From the NCBI RefSeq assembly GCF_019645835.1, contig NZ_CP080998.1, positions 3,720,001 through 3,784,000 on the forward strand: a stretch of DNA of 64,000 nucleotides. The letters run 5' to 3'. The position numbers and the translations under genes are program-made. Numbering within the stretch: the stretch's first letter is position 1; each line of letters begins with the position of its first letter. The notes beneath the pieces were generated by a model. The model did no database searches. It worked only from the letters and a program-made list of their open reading frames with translations, and had not been told where the DNA came from. The stretch is from Mycolicibacterium holsaticum DSM 44478 = JCM 12374. GTDB lineage: Bacteria; Actinomycetota; Actinomycetes; Mycobacteriales; Mycobacteriaceae. Of this stretch, positions 36,049-44,813 are shown piece after piece.

Positions 36049-37404
36049 ATGACGACCCAGACCACACGCGCACAAGATAACGCCGGCCAAGCGCCCCGCA
36101 CCGCCGATGCTGACGCGATCGGCGCACCGCCGCAGCGCCCCACCCTGGTACCGGCCGAGCGCTACTACTCGCCGGCGTTCGCCGCGCTGGAAACCCAGCG
36201 GCTGTGGCCCAAGGTGTGGCAGGTGGCCTGCTCGGTCGACCACGTCGCCGAACCCGGCGACTACTTCGAATACCGGTGCGGGCCGTACTCGGTGCTCATT
36301 GTCCGCGGTGAGGACGGCGCCCTTCGCGCGTTCCAGAACGTATGCCGCCATCGCGGCAACACGCTCTGCGCGGGAACGGGTTCTGGGCTGCGCGAGCTGA
36401 AATGCGGCTACCACGGCTGGACATGGGATCTGTCCGGGACGCTCAAACGCGTGCCCAACCGCAAAGGCTTCGGTGCACTGCACATGTCGGAACTGCCCCT
36501 GCACGCGGCCAGGGTGGACACCTGGGAGCGGCTGGTATTCGTCAACCTCGACGTCGATGCGATGCCGCTTTCGGAGTTTCTGGAAGAGGTTCCATCAGAC
36601 ATCGCGTGGAACACGCTGGGCGACTTCCGCTGCTACGCCACGATGACGATCGAAGTTGATGCGAACTGGAAAACCATCGCCGACGGCTACAGCGAGACAT
36701 ACCACATTCAGACGTTGCACCCGGAGCTTCGCCGCTGCACGGACGACGTCCATGCGCCGCAGGCGATCTGGGGCCACACGGGCAAGTCCGAACAGCTCTA
36801 CGGCGTGCCCAGCCCGCAGCTCAAAGAACCCGTGTCGAGCCGCGAGGTCTGGGACGCCTACGTCTATACCCAGGGTGCGTTGATGGGCGCCGGGGAAGGC
36901 ACCCCGCTGCCCGAGGGCCGGCCCGCACCGGGTGAGACGGTGGCAGAGGTGATCGCCGAGCAAATCCGTGCGTTCGCGGTGGCGCGCAGCGTCGAATTGA
37001 GTTGGGCGAGCACCGATCAGCTGCTGCGGCTGCACCAGTACAACGTCTTTCCGAACATGACGCTGCTGACCAACGCCGACCATCTGACGGTGATGACGTC
37101 GCTGCCCGGCCCCGATCCCGACCACGGTGAACTGGTGATGATGTTGTGGGCGCGAATGCCACCCGGTTCGCCGCGAATGACGCCGGCCGATGTCCGGATG
37201 CCCGCCGGGCAAGCCGATCCCGGGGTGGTGCTGACCCAGGACATCACAGTGCTGGCGGGCATTCAACGTGGCCTGCATCAGCCGGGTTTCACCCACCTGA
37301 CGCTGTCCAACGAGGAACGGCGGGTGATCAACATGCACCGCAACCTCGAACGCTACCTCGACCTTCCAGAATCGGAACGGATCACCGGAGGTGAGACACC
37401 CTGA
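36049..37404 (+). CDS. Rieske [2Fe-2S] oxygenase, large subunit
   Basis: A 451-residue oxygenase. The Rieske ligands are in CRHRGNTLCAG...CGYHGWTWDLSG (about residues 100-130); the mononuclear iron site is IADGYSETYHIQTLH near 220. The arrangement resembles glycine-betaine or aromatic demethylases of the GbcA/ring-hydroxylase group. ATG 36049 has GGCAGGA upstream. It leads an operon with the TetR and SDR genes, which are translationally coupled. A reductase partner is not adjacent. Two other Rieske oxygenases occur in the window and are clearly different in sequence. Confidence 0.88.
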   Translation: MTTQTTRAQDNAGQAPRTADADAIGAPPQRPTLVPAERYYSPAFAALETQRLWPKVWQVACSVDHVAEPGDYFEYRCGPYSVLIVRGEDGALRAFQNVCRHRGNTLCAGTGSGLRELKCGYHGWTWDLSGTLKRVPNRKGFGALHMSELPLHAARVDTWERLVFVNLDVDAMPLSEFLEEVPSDIAWNTLGDFRCYATMTIEVDANWKTIADGYSETYHIQTLHPELRRCTDDVHAPQAIWGHTGKSEQLYGVPSPQLKEPVSSREVWDAYVYTQGALMGAGEGTPLPEGRPAPGETVAEVIAEQIRAFAVARSVELSWASTDQLLRLHQYNVFPNMTLLTNADHLTVMTSLPGPDPDHGELVMMLWARMPPGSPRMTPADVRMPAGQADPGVVLTQDITVLAGIQRGLHQPGFTHLTLSNEERRVINMHRNLERYLDLPESERITGGETP

Positions 37405-38042
37405 CCGGCGGCAAGGCCGACGGCGGACGCGGCCAGGACCACGTCAGCGCCGAAGCGATTCTGGAGACGGCGGCACACCTCATCGAACTCGACGGCGTGG
37501 AGGCCTTGACGATGCGCCGCCTCGCCGAGCAGATCGGGGTGGCGGTCACCTCGATCTACTGGCATGTCGGCGGACGAGACAAGCTGCTGGACAGCCTGGT
37601 TGACCGGTTGCTGAGCCAGATGGCCCAGCTGCCCGCCGACGGCGCCACACCCGTCGAGCGCATCGCCTCGCTGGCCCGGGCGCAGCGGCGCGCCCTGATC
37701 GAGCGGCAGCATCTGCTTGCCGTTGCCCACGACCGCGACCGCACCCCGCTGCTGTTCCTGCCGATTCAGCAGACCCTCGCCGTCCAGCTGGCCGAGCTCG
37801 GGGTGACAGGCACCGACGCGGCGCTCTTCCTTCGCGCGGTTCAGGTGCACGTCATCTCCTCGGCGGTAATGCAATTCACCGCTGTGCGAGGAGCCAAGCA
37901 CGAGGAAGAAGATCCCACGCTGTGGGGCGACGATTGGCCCGATCGCGAACTGGTGGAGGCACTGCGATCCCCCACCGACTATGACGCGGTCTTCGAATAC
38001 GGGCTCGACGCGCTACTGGCGCCGCTGCGAAAAAGGAGATGA
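37401..38042 (+). CDS. TetR-family regulator with C-terminal TetR_C-like domain, CTG start
   Basis: A 213-residue protein: AILETAAHLIELDGVEALTM, then RRLAEQIGVAVTSIYWHVGG forms the helix-turn-helix. The nearest ATG (37497) would cut off the first DNA-binding helix, and the only start-like codon after the in-frame TGA at 37392 is CTG 37401, overlapping the Rieske stop as CTGA with GGAGG 9 bp upstream. A CTG start with translational coupling is therefore proposed. Its operator is likely the palindrome at 35996-36010, giving autoregulation. The SDR follows immediately. Confidence 0.8.
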   Translation: MTGGKADGGRGQDHVSAEAILETAAHLIELDGVEALTMRRLAEQIGVAVTSIYWHVGGRDKLLDSLVDRLLSQMAQLPADGATPVERIASLARAQRRALIERQHLLAVAHDRDRTPLLFLPIQQTLAVQLAELGVTGTDAALFLRAVQVHVISSAVMQFTAVRGAKHEEEDPTLWGDDWPDRELVEALRSPTDYDAVFEYGLDALLAPLRKRR

Positions 38043-38840
38043 ATGACCAGGTTTGAGGGCAAAGGCGTGCTCGTCACCGGTGCGGCCTCGGGCATCGGAA
38101 AGGCGACCGTTGAGCGACTGCTGACCGAGCAGGCCGTTGTGGTGGGTATCGATGCGGCGCCCGATGCTGCAGATGTCGACGCGGACAGGTTCAGTTACCG
38201 GTGCACCGACGTACTCGACGCCGACGCGGTCGCGGCCGCGGTGGCGGCCGTGGTCACCGCCGCCGGCCGACTCGACGGAGTGGTGCACTGCGCGGGTGTC
38301 GCCGGCGGCGGCCCGATACACCTGCTGCCCGACGAAGAGTGGGATCGCGTGGTGAACGTCAACCTCAAGGGGACGTTCGTCGTTCTGCGGGCCGCGCTGA
38401 GCCAGATGGTGCAGCAGAGCCGGGTCGGCGGCGAGCGGGGCGCGGTCGTCAACCTGGCGAGCATCGAAGGTCTGGAGGGCACCGCAGGCGGCAGTGCGTA
38501 CAACGCCTCAAAGGGCGGCGTCAACCTTCTCACCAAAAACGCCGCAATCGACTACGGGCCCAGCGGAATTCGGGTCAACGCCATCTGTCCGGGCTTCATC
38601 GAGACCCCGATGTTCGACGCGGTCGTCGGGATGCCCGGCATGGAGACGCCGCGCGAGGCGCTGCGCCACGAGCACAAGTTACGCCGGTTCGGCCGCGCCG
38701 AGGAAGTCGCCGCCGTTGCGGCCTTCCTGTTGTCCCCGGACGCCAGTTTCGTCAGCGGACAGACGATCGCCGTGGACGGCGGCTACACCGCTGGACGCGA
38801 TCACCACGTCACCGAGCTGATGGGCCTTGGCGAGAACTAA
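38043..38840 (+). CDS. Short-chain dehydrogenase/reductase
   Basis: A 265-residue classical SDR: VLVTGAASGIGKATVERLLT (NAD loop), CAGVAGGGP, Ser of VNLASIEGL and YNASKGGVNLLTKNAA (catalytic YxxxK), then GFIETPMFDAVVGMPGMETP. The ATG directly abuts the TetR stop with AAAGGAG upstream, so expression is coupled. It would oxidise or reduce an alcohol or ketone intermediate of the pathway begun by the Rieske oxygenase (inference). Its 3' end overlaps the DUF35 gene by 32 bp. Confidence 0.88.
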   Translation: MTRFEGKGVLVTGAASGIGKATVERLLTEQAVVVGIDAAPDAADVDADRFSYRCTDVLDADAVAAAVAAVVTAAGRLDGVVHCAGVAGGGPIHLLPDEEWDRVVNVNLKGTFVVLRAALSQMVQQSRVGGERGAVVNLASIEGLEGTAGGSAYNASKGGVNLLTKNAAIDYGPSGIRVNAICPGFIETPMFDAVVGMPGMETPREALRHEHKLRRFGRAEEVAAVAAFLLSPDASFVSGQTIAVDGGYTAGRDHHVTELMGLGEN

Positions 38841-39267
38841 CGGGGGCGAACAGCGGGACGTAGACGGCGTCCTCGCCGACGTCGTGGCGTTCGAAGCGCA
38901 CCTCGACAGGCAAACCGACGCGCACCGAATCCGGGTCGCAGTCGACGATGTTTGTCGCGATGCGCAGGTCTGCCTGCTCGACGAGCTCGACGATCGCGAC
39001 CACGTACGGAACCGGCACCGCGGGGTTGAACGGTTGGTGGTTCACGGTGTAGCTGAACACCGTGGCCTTACCCGACACCGCTTGCACGGCAAGCGCACCG
39101 TCGCACTCGGGGCAGTCGGCAGCCGGAGGATGCACCCACCGCGCACATCCAGTGCACCGACCGATGAGCAGCCGACCGTCGGCGCCGCCGGTCCAGAACG
39201 CCCGATTGTGCTCGGTCAGTACGGGCAGGATCCGCGCCGGAACGGCGGGTGGGGCGTCGTCGGGCAT
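38809..39267 (-). CDS. DUF35 OB-fold protein with rubredoxin-like zinc ribbon
   Basis: A 152-residue acyl-CoA-associated protein. The zinc ribbon is CTGCARWVHPPAADCPECDG (CxxC...CxxC, about residues 38-57) followed by the OB-fold SGKATVFSYTVNHQPFNPAV. Such proteins partner thiolase-like enzymes of the lipid-transfer (Ltp) group and are needed for their stability and substrate delivery. ATG 39267 is preferred; TTG 39276 is also open. Divergent from the thiolase-like gene by 47 bp, so the two can be co-regulated. Confidence 0.85.
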   Translation of the reverse strand: MPDDAPPAVPARILPVLTEHNRAFWTGGADGRLLIGRCTGCARWVHPPAADCPECDGALAVQAVSGKATVFSYTVNHQPFNPAVPVPYVVAIVELVEQADLRIATNIVDCDPDSVRVGLPVEVRFERHDVGEDAVYVPLFAPVSSRQGPSAR

Positions 39268-39314
39268 GACAAGCAAAGTACATTCCGGGCAGCTGTCATC
39301 ACAAAAATAGCCGG

Positions 39315-40526
39315 ATGAAACGGACGGACCGGATGGGCCACTTCGAAAAGGACGCGATCATCAGCGGTCTGGGCATCTCGCGGGTCGGTCGGCGCACCGG
39401 CATCCCCGGGCTGGAGCTGACGCTTGATGCCGCCCGTGCGGCCATCGCCGATGCGGGCCTGACGGCGAGCGACATCGACGGCATCGCCTCGCTGGGCGAT
39501 ACCCCGCTGGCCGACGTCACCACCGCACTTGGCGTCGACGTGCCCGACCACACATCCGGGTTCGACACCGGCGGTCTGCTCACCCCGGTGATGTCGGCGT
39601 GCCGCGCGGTCGCCGAGAAGTGCGCCCGGCATGTGCTCGTGTACCGCACGGTCCTGATGCTCGGCGGCACGATGACCCAATCACCGTCGTCGTCGGGTCC
39701 CAACCCGCTGGCCAACCCGCCGGGCGAGACGCACACGCCCGGAACGCGAAGGAAACTCAAGCCGTTCGAGGACATCGACGAGCTGCTGGCCGCCCATGCC
39801 TACTCGGCGGCCAACTGGTTGGCGATGCACTGCCGGCGGCACATGGAGCTCTACGGAACGACCAAGGAACAGCTGGGTTGGTTGGCGGTCAACAGCAGGC
39901 GCAACGCCGCGCTCAACCCGCAAGCGGCCTACCGCGAGCCGATGACGATGGACGACTACCTGGCGGCGCGTCCGGTGTCGACGCCGTTCGGGCTGTTCGA
40001 CTGCGACGTACCGGTCGACGGGTCGATCGCCGTGGTCGTGTCGCATGCCGACTATGCGGCCGATTGTCCCAACCCTGCCGTCGGCGTGGAGGCCGTCGGC
40101 GGCTCGTACGGTTCGGGCGGGTGGTTTCATCGCGACGACTTCCCGAAGATGGCCTCGGTCGAGGCGGCCGCTCAGATGTGGTCGCGCACAGATCTGACCG
40201 CGTCGGATGTCGACGTTGCCGAACTCTACGACGGTTTCACGTTTCTCACCATCGCGTGGCTCGAGGCGCTGGGGTTCTGCGCCGACGGCGAAGGCGGCCC
40301 GTTCGTGGCTGGGGCGACCCGCATCGCCCTCGACGGGACGCTGCCGCTGAATACCTACGGCGGCCAGCTGTCGGCGGGACGCATGCACGGCTACTGGCTG
40401 CTGCACGAGGCCTGTCTGCAGTTGCGTGGTCAGGCCGGTGCACGCCAGCTGCCTCGCCGACCCGAGGTGGCCGTCGCTGCCGCAGGAGGCGGACCGATCG
40501 CGGGCTGCATGCTGCTGACCTGTTGA
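39315..40526 (+). CDS. Lipid-transfer-protein-type thiolase/aldolase
   Basis: A 403-residue thiolase-fold protein: FEKDAIISGLGISRVGRRTG, LTLDAARAAIADAGLTASDI, DVDVAELYDGFTFLTIAWLE and NTYGGQLSAGRMHGYWLLHE. The nucleophilic Cys expected near the first active-site loop is replaced (GFDTGGLLTPVMSACRAV), and the C-terminal CxG is AAAGGGPIAGC, so classical thiolysis is unlikely. It resembles Ltp-type steroid side-chain aldolases that act with a DUF35 partner. ATG 39315 is used; ATG 39333 (MGHFEKD) agrees with some homologues. Convergent with the phosphoesterase gene. Confidence 0.82.
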   Translation: MKRTDRMGHFEKDAIISGLGISRVGRRTGIPGLELTLDAARAAIADAGLTASDIDGIASLGDTPLADVTTALGVDVPDHTSGFDTGGLLTPVMSACRAVAEKCARHVLVYRTVLMLGGTMTQSPSSSGPNPLANPPGETHTPGTRRKLKPFEDIDELLAAHAYSAANWLAMHCRRHMELYGTTKEQLGWLAVNSRRNAALNPQAAYREPMTMDDYLAARPVSTPFGLFDCDVPVDGSIAVVVSHADYAADCPNPAVGVEAVGGSYGSGGWFHRDDFPKMASVEAAAQMWSRTDLTASDVDVAELYDGFTFLTIAWLEALGFCADGEGGPFVAGATRIALDGTLPLNTYGGQLSAGRMHGYWLLHEACLQLRGQAGARQLPRRPEVAVAAAGGGPIAGCMLLTC

Positions 40527-40532
40527 TGATGC

Positions 40533-41702
40533 TCACTTCTCGCCGGCTTCAAGCGAGAGCACCGTGATGTCCGGCGGTGCGCCGACGCGCACCGGCGGGC
40601 CCCAGAACCCGGCGCCTCGGGTGACGTACAACTGGGTGTCGGCAACGGTGGACAGCCCGGCGAGGGAGGGTTGGTCGGCGCGCACGAGGTAGTGAAAGGG
40701 CCACATCTGGCCGCCGTGGGTGTGCCCGGATAACTGCAGGTCCACTCCGCTGGCGGCCGCCTCGGTCACCAGGACCGGTTGGTGGGCAAGCAAAATCGTC
40801 GGGCCGGACTCGTCGAGCCCGGCCAACGCCCGCTCCAGGTCCGGCGGATCGGACCGTTGGCCGCCCGCGACGTCGTTGACGCCGGCCAGCCCGAACGTCG
40901 CACTGCCCCGACGGATCACGGTGTTCTCGTTGCGCAGCACGTGCACGTCGAGCCGGTCGAGTTCACGCAGCCACGACTCGGGGTCGGCGACGTAATACTC
41001 GTGGTTGCCGGTGACGAAGAACGTACCCGCACCGGAGTTCAAGTCTCGCAACGGTTCTGCTGCTGGACCGAGCTCGGCTACGGTGCCGTCCACCAGGTCG
41101 CCGACGATCGCGACGAGATCGGGCTGGGCCCCGTTGATCATCTCGACTATCCGCTCGGTGTGTGCGCGTCCGGCCAGGGGGCCGAGGTGGATGTCGGAGA
41201 CGACCGCGATCCGGAATCCGTTGAAGGCCGGGTCGAGCCGGCGCAGCCGCATCGGCAGCTGCAACAATTCCGGTGGTCCGAGCGCGCGGGACACGCCGAA
41301 GCCGACCACGCCGACCGATACCGCGCCGGCGGCTACGGCGCTGGACCGGGCCAGAAACACCCGCCGGTTCATCGCGGGCTCTTGGCCGGTCGGTGGCTCG
41401 GGCGTACCGCGTTTGGCCCAGCCACGCAGCAAGACCCGGACGGGCTCGGTCACCAACAGCGTCAGGAAGAGATAGGTCGCCAGGCCGAACCAGATGTACC
41501 CGGGCCAGGCATACCATCCGGAACCGGAAACGCCGACGGCGCGCGGCAGCACCAGCGCCGCCACCAAGAACACCGCCAGCGCGACCAGCAAGCCCGTGAG
41601 CATCCACCTGGTGCGCCCGGGCCCGGTCGTGTCCTTGACCAGACGCTTCCACAGGTAGAGGTGCATCAGCCCGAGGATCGTCGCCAGAACGAGGATGAAC
41701 AT
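40533..41702 (-). CDS. Membrane-anchored metallophosphoesterase
   Basis: A 389-residue protein with three or four N-terminal transmembrane helices (residues about 1-95), a membrane-proximal RRVFLARSSAVAAGAVSVGV segment, and a calcineurin-like phosphoesterase domain: VVSDIHLGPL, VGDLVDG, VTGNHEYY, LAHQPVL and SGHTHGGQMWP (two-metal site, complete). The family includes UDP-diacylglucosamine and nucleotide pyrophosphatases; the substrate here is unknown and the domain probably faces outward. ATG 41702 is preceded by AGGGACG. Confidence 0.88.
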   Translation of the reverse strand: MFILVLATILGLMHLYLWKRLVKDTTGPGRTRWMLTGLLVALAVFLVAALVLPRAVGVSGSGWYAWPGYIWFGLATYLFLTLLVTEPVRVLLRGWAKRGTPEPPTGQEPAMNRRVFLARSSAVAAGAVSVGVVGFGVSRALGPPELLQLPMRLRRLDPAFNGFRIAVVSDIHLGPLAGRAHTERIVEMINGAQPDLVAIVGDLVDGTVAELGPAAEPLRDLNSGAGTFFVTGNHEYYVADPESWLRELDRLDVHVLRNENTVIRRGSATFGLAGVNDVAGGQRSDPPDLERALAGLDESGPTILLAHQPVLVTEAAASGVDLQLSGHTHGGQMWPFHYLVRADQPSLAGLSTVADTQLYVTRGAGFWGPPVRVGAPPDITVLSLEAGEK

Positions 41703-41860
41703 TCACGTCCCTGTCGGATGAAAGATCAGACGCCGGCTGGATACCGCCGGCCCTACCGCGCCACGATATGTGAACGCGCTATCAGCCCAGGTACGACAGC
41801 ATCGCAGCGGTTCTTTCGATCTCGCCGACTTGGCACGGCTGGTCAACTAGGTTTCCATAT

Positions 41861-42562
41861 GTGGAACCGCCCCACAGCTACATACGGAATGCCCCTGATT
41901 CCGTAGTGCACCACGAGGACTACCTCACCAGCAGCGACGACCACGCACTGTGTGGCATCACGTTCGAGGGCCCGACCAGACTGGATCGAGCTGCCCGGCC
42001 CGTCGCGGTGTGCCCCGACTGCGAGGCCAGGCTCATCGAATATCACCTCGTGTGGTGGCGAGACAAAGCCCTGGCGGCCCTCGCCGAGAACGACGAGCTC
42101 CGGATCAAGAACCGCGAGCTGGCCGCATCCGCCGAGGATCGAAGCGCCGCGCGGGCGGCACCACGGCCGGAGCGGCAGCGCGCGCCGCAGGGCGCTTCGC
42201 CTGCCGGACACACCGATGCGCAGCCCGGATCCCTGCTTGATCAGGCCCGAACCGAACTTCTGGAGCTTTGTCAGCAGTTCGATGGAGCGGTGCCCTACCG
42301 GCGGGTGAAGACCACCATGCAGGCGTTCAGCGACAAGCTGGATTCTGACGACCGAGCCCGCCTTGCCCAGCAGATCGGCAACGATGGCTCGCTACTTCGT
42401 TGGAGCACAACAGAAGTGCAAAAGCATGGCTGGTCGGTGACCGATAACCCGGTGCAGGCCAGCCCCGAAGAGATGTGGGACTACTGGACCCGGGATGCGC
42501 ACCAGACGCCGAAACCGAGCAGGTGGCGCATGGCGCGGTCCCGGACCCGCGACAGCAGATAG
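41861..42562 (+). CDS. Conserved mycobacterial hypothetical protein with Cys-rich N-terminus
   Basis: A 233-residue soluble protein. The N-terminal part HHEDYLTSSDDHALCGITFE followed by VCPDCEARLIEYHLVWWRDK has a possible zinc site (His, Cys, CPDC); the middle is a coiled coil with a charged Ala-rich linker (about 70-130) and the C-terminus is helical (QQFDGAVPYRRVKTTMQAFS). GTG 41861 is used. An ATG at 41859 is in another frame. No known function. It converges with the bfd gene. Confidence 0.65.
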   Translation: MEPPHSYIRNAPDSVVHHEDYLTSSDDHALCGITFEGPTRLDRAARPVAVCPDCEARLIEYHLVWWRDKALAALAENDELRIKNRELAASAEDRSAARAAPRPERQRAPQGASPAGHTDAQPGSLLDQARTELLELCQQFDGAVPYRRVKTTMQAFSDKLDSDDRARLAQQIGNDGSLLRWSTTEVQKHGWSVTDNPVQASPEEMWDYWTRDAHQTPKPSRWRMARSRTRDSR

Positions 42563-42574
42563 CGTCGCGCTGGG

Positions 42575-42841
42575 CTAACTGCCCATCGCCGCGCACGCGT
42601 GTTCGGCGCACGGGGTCGGCCCCATCGCGCAACCGCTTGAGCCGAGTGCCGATCCGATCCGAGTGTGGGACGCCGGCGTGCCGTTGACGCTGGCAATGAT
42701 CGCTCGCACGGTCCGGCGGCACCGTCCGCAGTCCGCCCCGGCGCCGCATGCCGCCGTCACCTGCTTGGAGGTGAGTGCGCCTTTCGCTACCGCGTCAGCG
42801 ACCAACTCGCTGGTAGCGCCCGTGCAGAGACAAACGAACAA
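42575..42841 (-). CDS. bfd: Bacterioferritin-associated ferredoxin-like [2Fe-2S] protein
   Basis: An 88-residue protein with the BFD ligands CLC (near residue 4) and CGAGADCGRC (near 32-41), and FVCLCTGATSELVADAVAKG as N-terminus; the C-terminus has extra Cys residues. BFD reduces ferric iron stored in bacterioferritin, releasing Fe(II). TTG 42841 precedes the first cluster Cys by three codons. Two IdeR boxes upstream predict induction in iron starvation, as expected for a protein that mobilises stored iron. No bacterioferritin gene is in the window. Confidence 0.88.
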   Translation of the reverse strand: MFVCLCTGATSELVADAVAKGALTSKQVTAACGAGADCGRCRRTVRAIIASVNGTPASHTRIGSALGSSGCAMGPTPCAEHACAAMGS

Positions 42842-42869
42842 CCTAAGCCACCTCGATGATCGGACGAGA

Positions 42870-42888
42870 CTAAGTAAGTCTCACCTAA
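42870..42888 (-). promoter_or_regulatory. IdeR box 1 of bfd
   Basis: On the minus strand TTAGGTGAGACTTACTTAG matches 15 of 19 positions of the degenerate IdeR consensus TWAGGTWAGSCTWACCTWA, 29 bp before the bfd start. Confidence 0.85.
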
Positions 42889-42904
42889 GTTCTCTCGCAG
42901 CTTA

Positions 42905-42923
42905 TTAGGTGAGCCTAAGCATG
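42905..42923 (+). promoter_or_regulatory. IdeR box 2 of bfd
   Basis: TTAGGTGAGCCTAAGCATG matches 15 of 19 positions of the same consensus (core TTAGGTGAGCCTAAG). Two boxes 35 bp apart suggest tight cooperative control. Confidence 0.85.
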
Positions 42924-43027
42924 GCAAGACCTACCGCCAAGATTTTCTGCTGACCGGGACTTTTCTGGCCTGCCGAGGTGAATCGCCTTGTCAGCGGCGG
43001 TGTGTTCGGTTCACGGGCGCCGGTTTG

Positions 43028-43033
43028 TAGGCT
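43028..43033 (+). promoter_or_regulatory. -10 element for the Ser/Thr kinase gene
   Basis: TAGGCT (TANNNT) ends 7 bp before ATG 43041, predicting a leaderless message. Confidence 0.45.
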
Positions 43034-43040
43034 TTCGGGC

Positions 43041-44813
43041 ATGCCGTTGAACCACGGTGAGGTCTTCGCTGGATATGTCATCCAGAGATTGCTCGGCAGT
43101 GGCGGAATGGGCGAGGTCTACCTCGCCCAGCACCCCCGGCTGCCTCGTCACGATGCGCTGAAGATCTTGTCCGCAGCCTCCGGAGGTGACGAGGAGTTTC
43201 GGGCCCGCTTCATCCGCGAAGCCGAGTTGGCCGCGACACTCTGGCACCCACACATCGTCGGTGTACTCGACCGGGGTGAGTTCGACGGCCGGCTGTGGAT
43301 CTCGATGGACTACGTGGACGGCACCGACGCAGGACGACTGATCCGTGAGCACTATTCGCGCGGTATGCCCGAACCCGAGGTCTCAGAAATCGTGACAGCG
43401 GTGGCCGATGCGCTCGACTTCGGTCACGAGCGTCGTCTGCTGCATCGTGACATCAAGCCGGAGAACATCCTCGTCACCGCGTCCAACGGCCAGCGTCGCA
43501 GGGTGCTGCTGACCGACTTCGGTATCGCACGCAGGATCGACGATGTCAGCAACCTCACCAAAGACAACGTCGCGATGGGAACGATCAATTACGTGGCGCC
43601 CGAACAGCTTTTGGGCAGGCCGCTCGACGGTCGGGCCGATCAGTATGCGCTGGCCGCCACGGCCTTCCATCTGCTCACCGGCAAGCCCCCGTTTGAAGAT
43701 TCGAACCCCGCGGTGGTGATCAGCCACCAGCTGAACACACCGCCCCCGCGGGTGTCAGATCATCGACCCGAACTCCGCCATCTCGACGCGGTGCTGATGA
43801 GGGCGTTGGCCAAGGACCCGGCCCAGCGATACCGGACCTGTCTCGACTTTGCTCAGGCGCTCGCGGCGCCTGGTGTGGGCGCCCACTCGGGTTCACCATC
43901 GTCGGGTCCGGCGTCCACGCAGCGGCTCGAGCGTCTGGTGGTGCGCGGGACCGCACGCGGTGTCGCGCAAAGCGTCGTCGATACCGGCCACGGCGTGGGG
44001 ACGTTGTCGTTTCAGGTGGTCCCCCACAACCCCGTGGACAACCGGCGCGCACCGATTCCAGTCGAGATACAAACCCAACTCGTCTCGGGGCAACTCGCCG
44101 AAGGGGACGAGGTCGAGGTCGGCGGTGTCTGGGATGGCGACACTCTGGACGCCGACACCATCGTCAACGTGTCGGCCGGCGTTCGACCCAAGAGAGGATC
44201 GGCTCAGCCCCGAAACAAACTCCCAGGGGACAAGGCACCGGCACGGCAACGGAATCGCAAAGGCGCACTCGTCGCGCTCGCGGCAGTGGTCGGGGTGATC
44301 GTGTTGACCGCGGCTACGGTCGCCTACTTCAGCGATGGCTTCGGTATGTGGGCTCGCCCCGGACCGATCGTCAAGCCGGTGAGCGCGACGGTGTTCGCAC
44401 CCGGCGGGGCCCCGGACAATCCGCAGGACGCCGACTTGGCGATCGACGGCAACCCGGACACGTCGTGGTCGACCGTCACCTACAAGGATCCCGTGCCGTT
44501 CCCGAATTTCATCGAAGGGATGGGGCTGGTGCTGCACCTGTCCGCACCCACCGAACTCAGCGCCGTCACGATCGACTTGACGAGTACGGGCACCGAGGTG
44601 CAGATCCGCTCGTCACCCACCGAAAACCCCGCCGAGTTGTCCGATACCAGCGTGCTGACCCCCACCACGTCACTTCAACCGGGGCACAACCGCATTGAGG
44701 TGGACAATGCGACGAAGACATCCAACGTGCTGGTGTGGATCGCGAAGTTGGGCACGACCAACGGCCAGAGCCGCACGGAAATCTCGGAGATCACCTTGCA
44801 GGCAGCGGGTTAG
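43041..44813 (+). CDS. Transmembrane Ser/Thr protein kinase with discoidin-like extracellular domain
   Basis: A 590-residue PknB-type kinase. GSGGMGEV is the glycine loop (19-26), K41 the ATP lysine (DALKIL), [10 protein letters not shown] the catalytic loop, TDFGIA the metal site, APEQ the activation-loop end. A juxtamembrane domain (about 290-400) and one transmembrane helix ([20 protein letters not shown], near 415) lead to an outer C-terminal beta domain ([20 protein letters not shown]) similar to the F5/8-type domain of the mycobacterial MviN pseudokinase. It probably senses cell-envelope glycan and phosphorylates cytoplasmic targets (inference). ATG 43041 agrees with the -10. Confidence 0.9.
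   Translation: MPLNHGEVFAGYVIQRLLGSGGMGEVYLAQHPRLPRHDALKILSAASGGDEEFRARFIREAELAATLWHPHIVGVLDRGEFDGRLWISMDYVDGTDAGRLIREHYSRGMPEPEVSEIVTAVADALDFGHERRLLHRDIKPENILVTASNGQRRRVLLTDFGIARRIDDVSNLTKDNVAMGTINYVAPEQLLGRPLDGRADQYALAATAFHLLTGKPPFEDSNPAVVISHQLNTPPPRVSDHRPELRHLDAVLMRALAKDPAQRYRTCLDFAQALAAPGVGAHSGSPSSGPASTQRLERLVVRGTARGVAQSVVDTGHGVGTLSFQVVPHNPVDNRRAPIPVEIQTQLVSGQLAEGDEVEVGGVWDGDTLDADTIVNVSAGVRPKRGSAQPRNKLPGDKAPARQRNRKGALVALAAVVGVIVLTAATVAYFSDGFGMWARPGPIVKPVSATVFAPGGAPDNPQDADLAIDGNPDTSWSTVTYKDPVPFPNFIEGMGLVLHLSAPTELSAVTIDLTSTGTEVQIRSSPTENPAELSDTSVLTPTTSLQPGHNRIEVDNATKTSNVLVWIAKLGTTNGQSRTEISEITLQAAG

Noticed and set aside
34563..36080. 505-codon plus-strand open frame
   Set aside because: Antisense to the amidohydrolase; rich in Arg, His and Val with no domain. 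A GC-rich shadow of the real gene.
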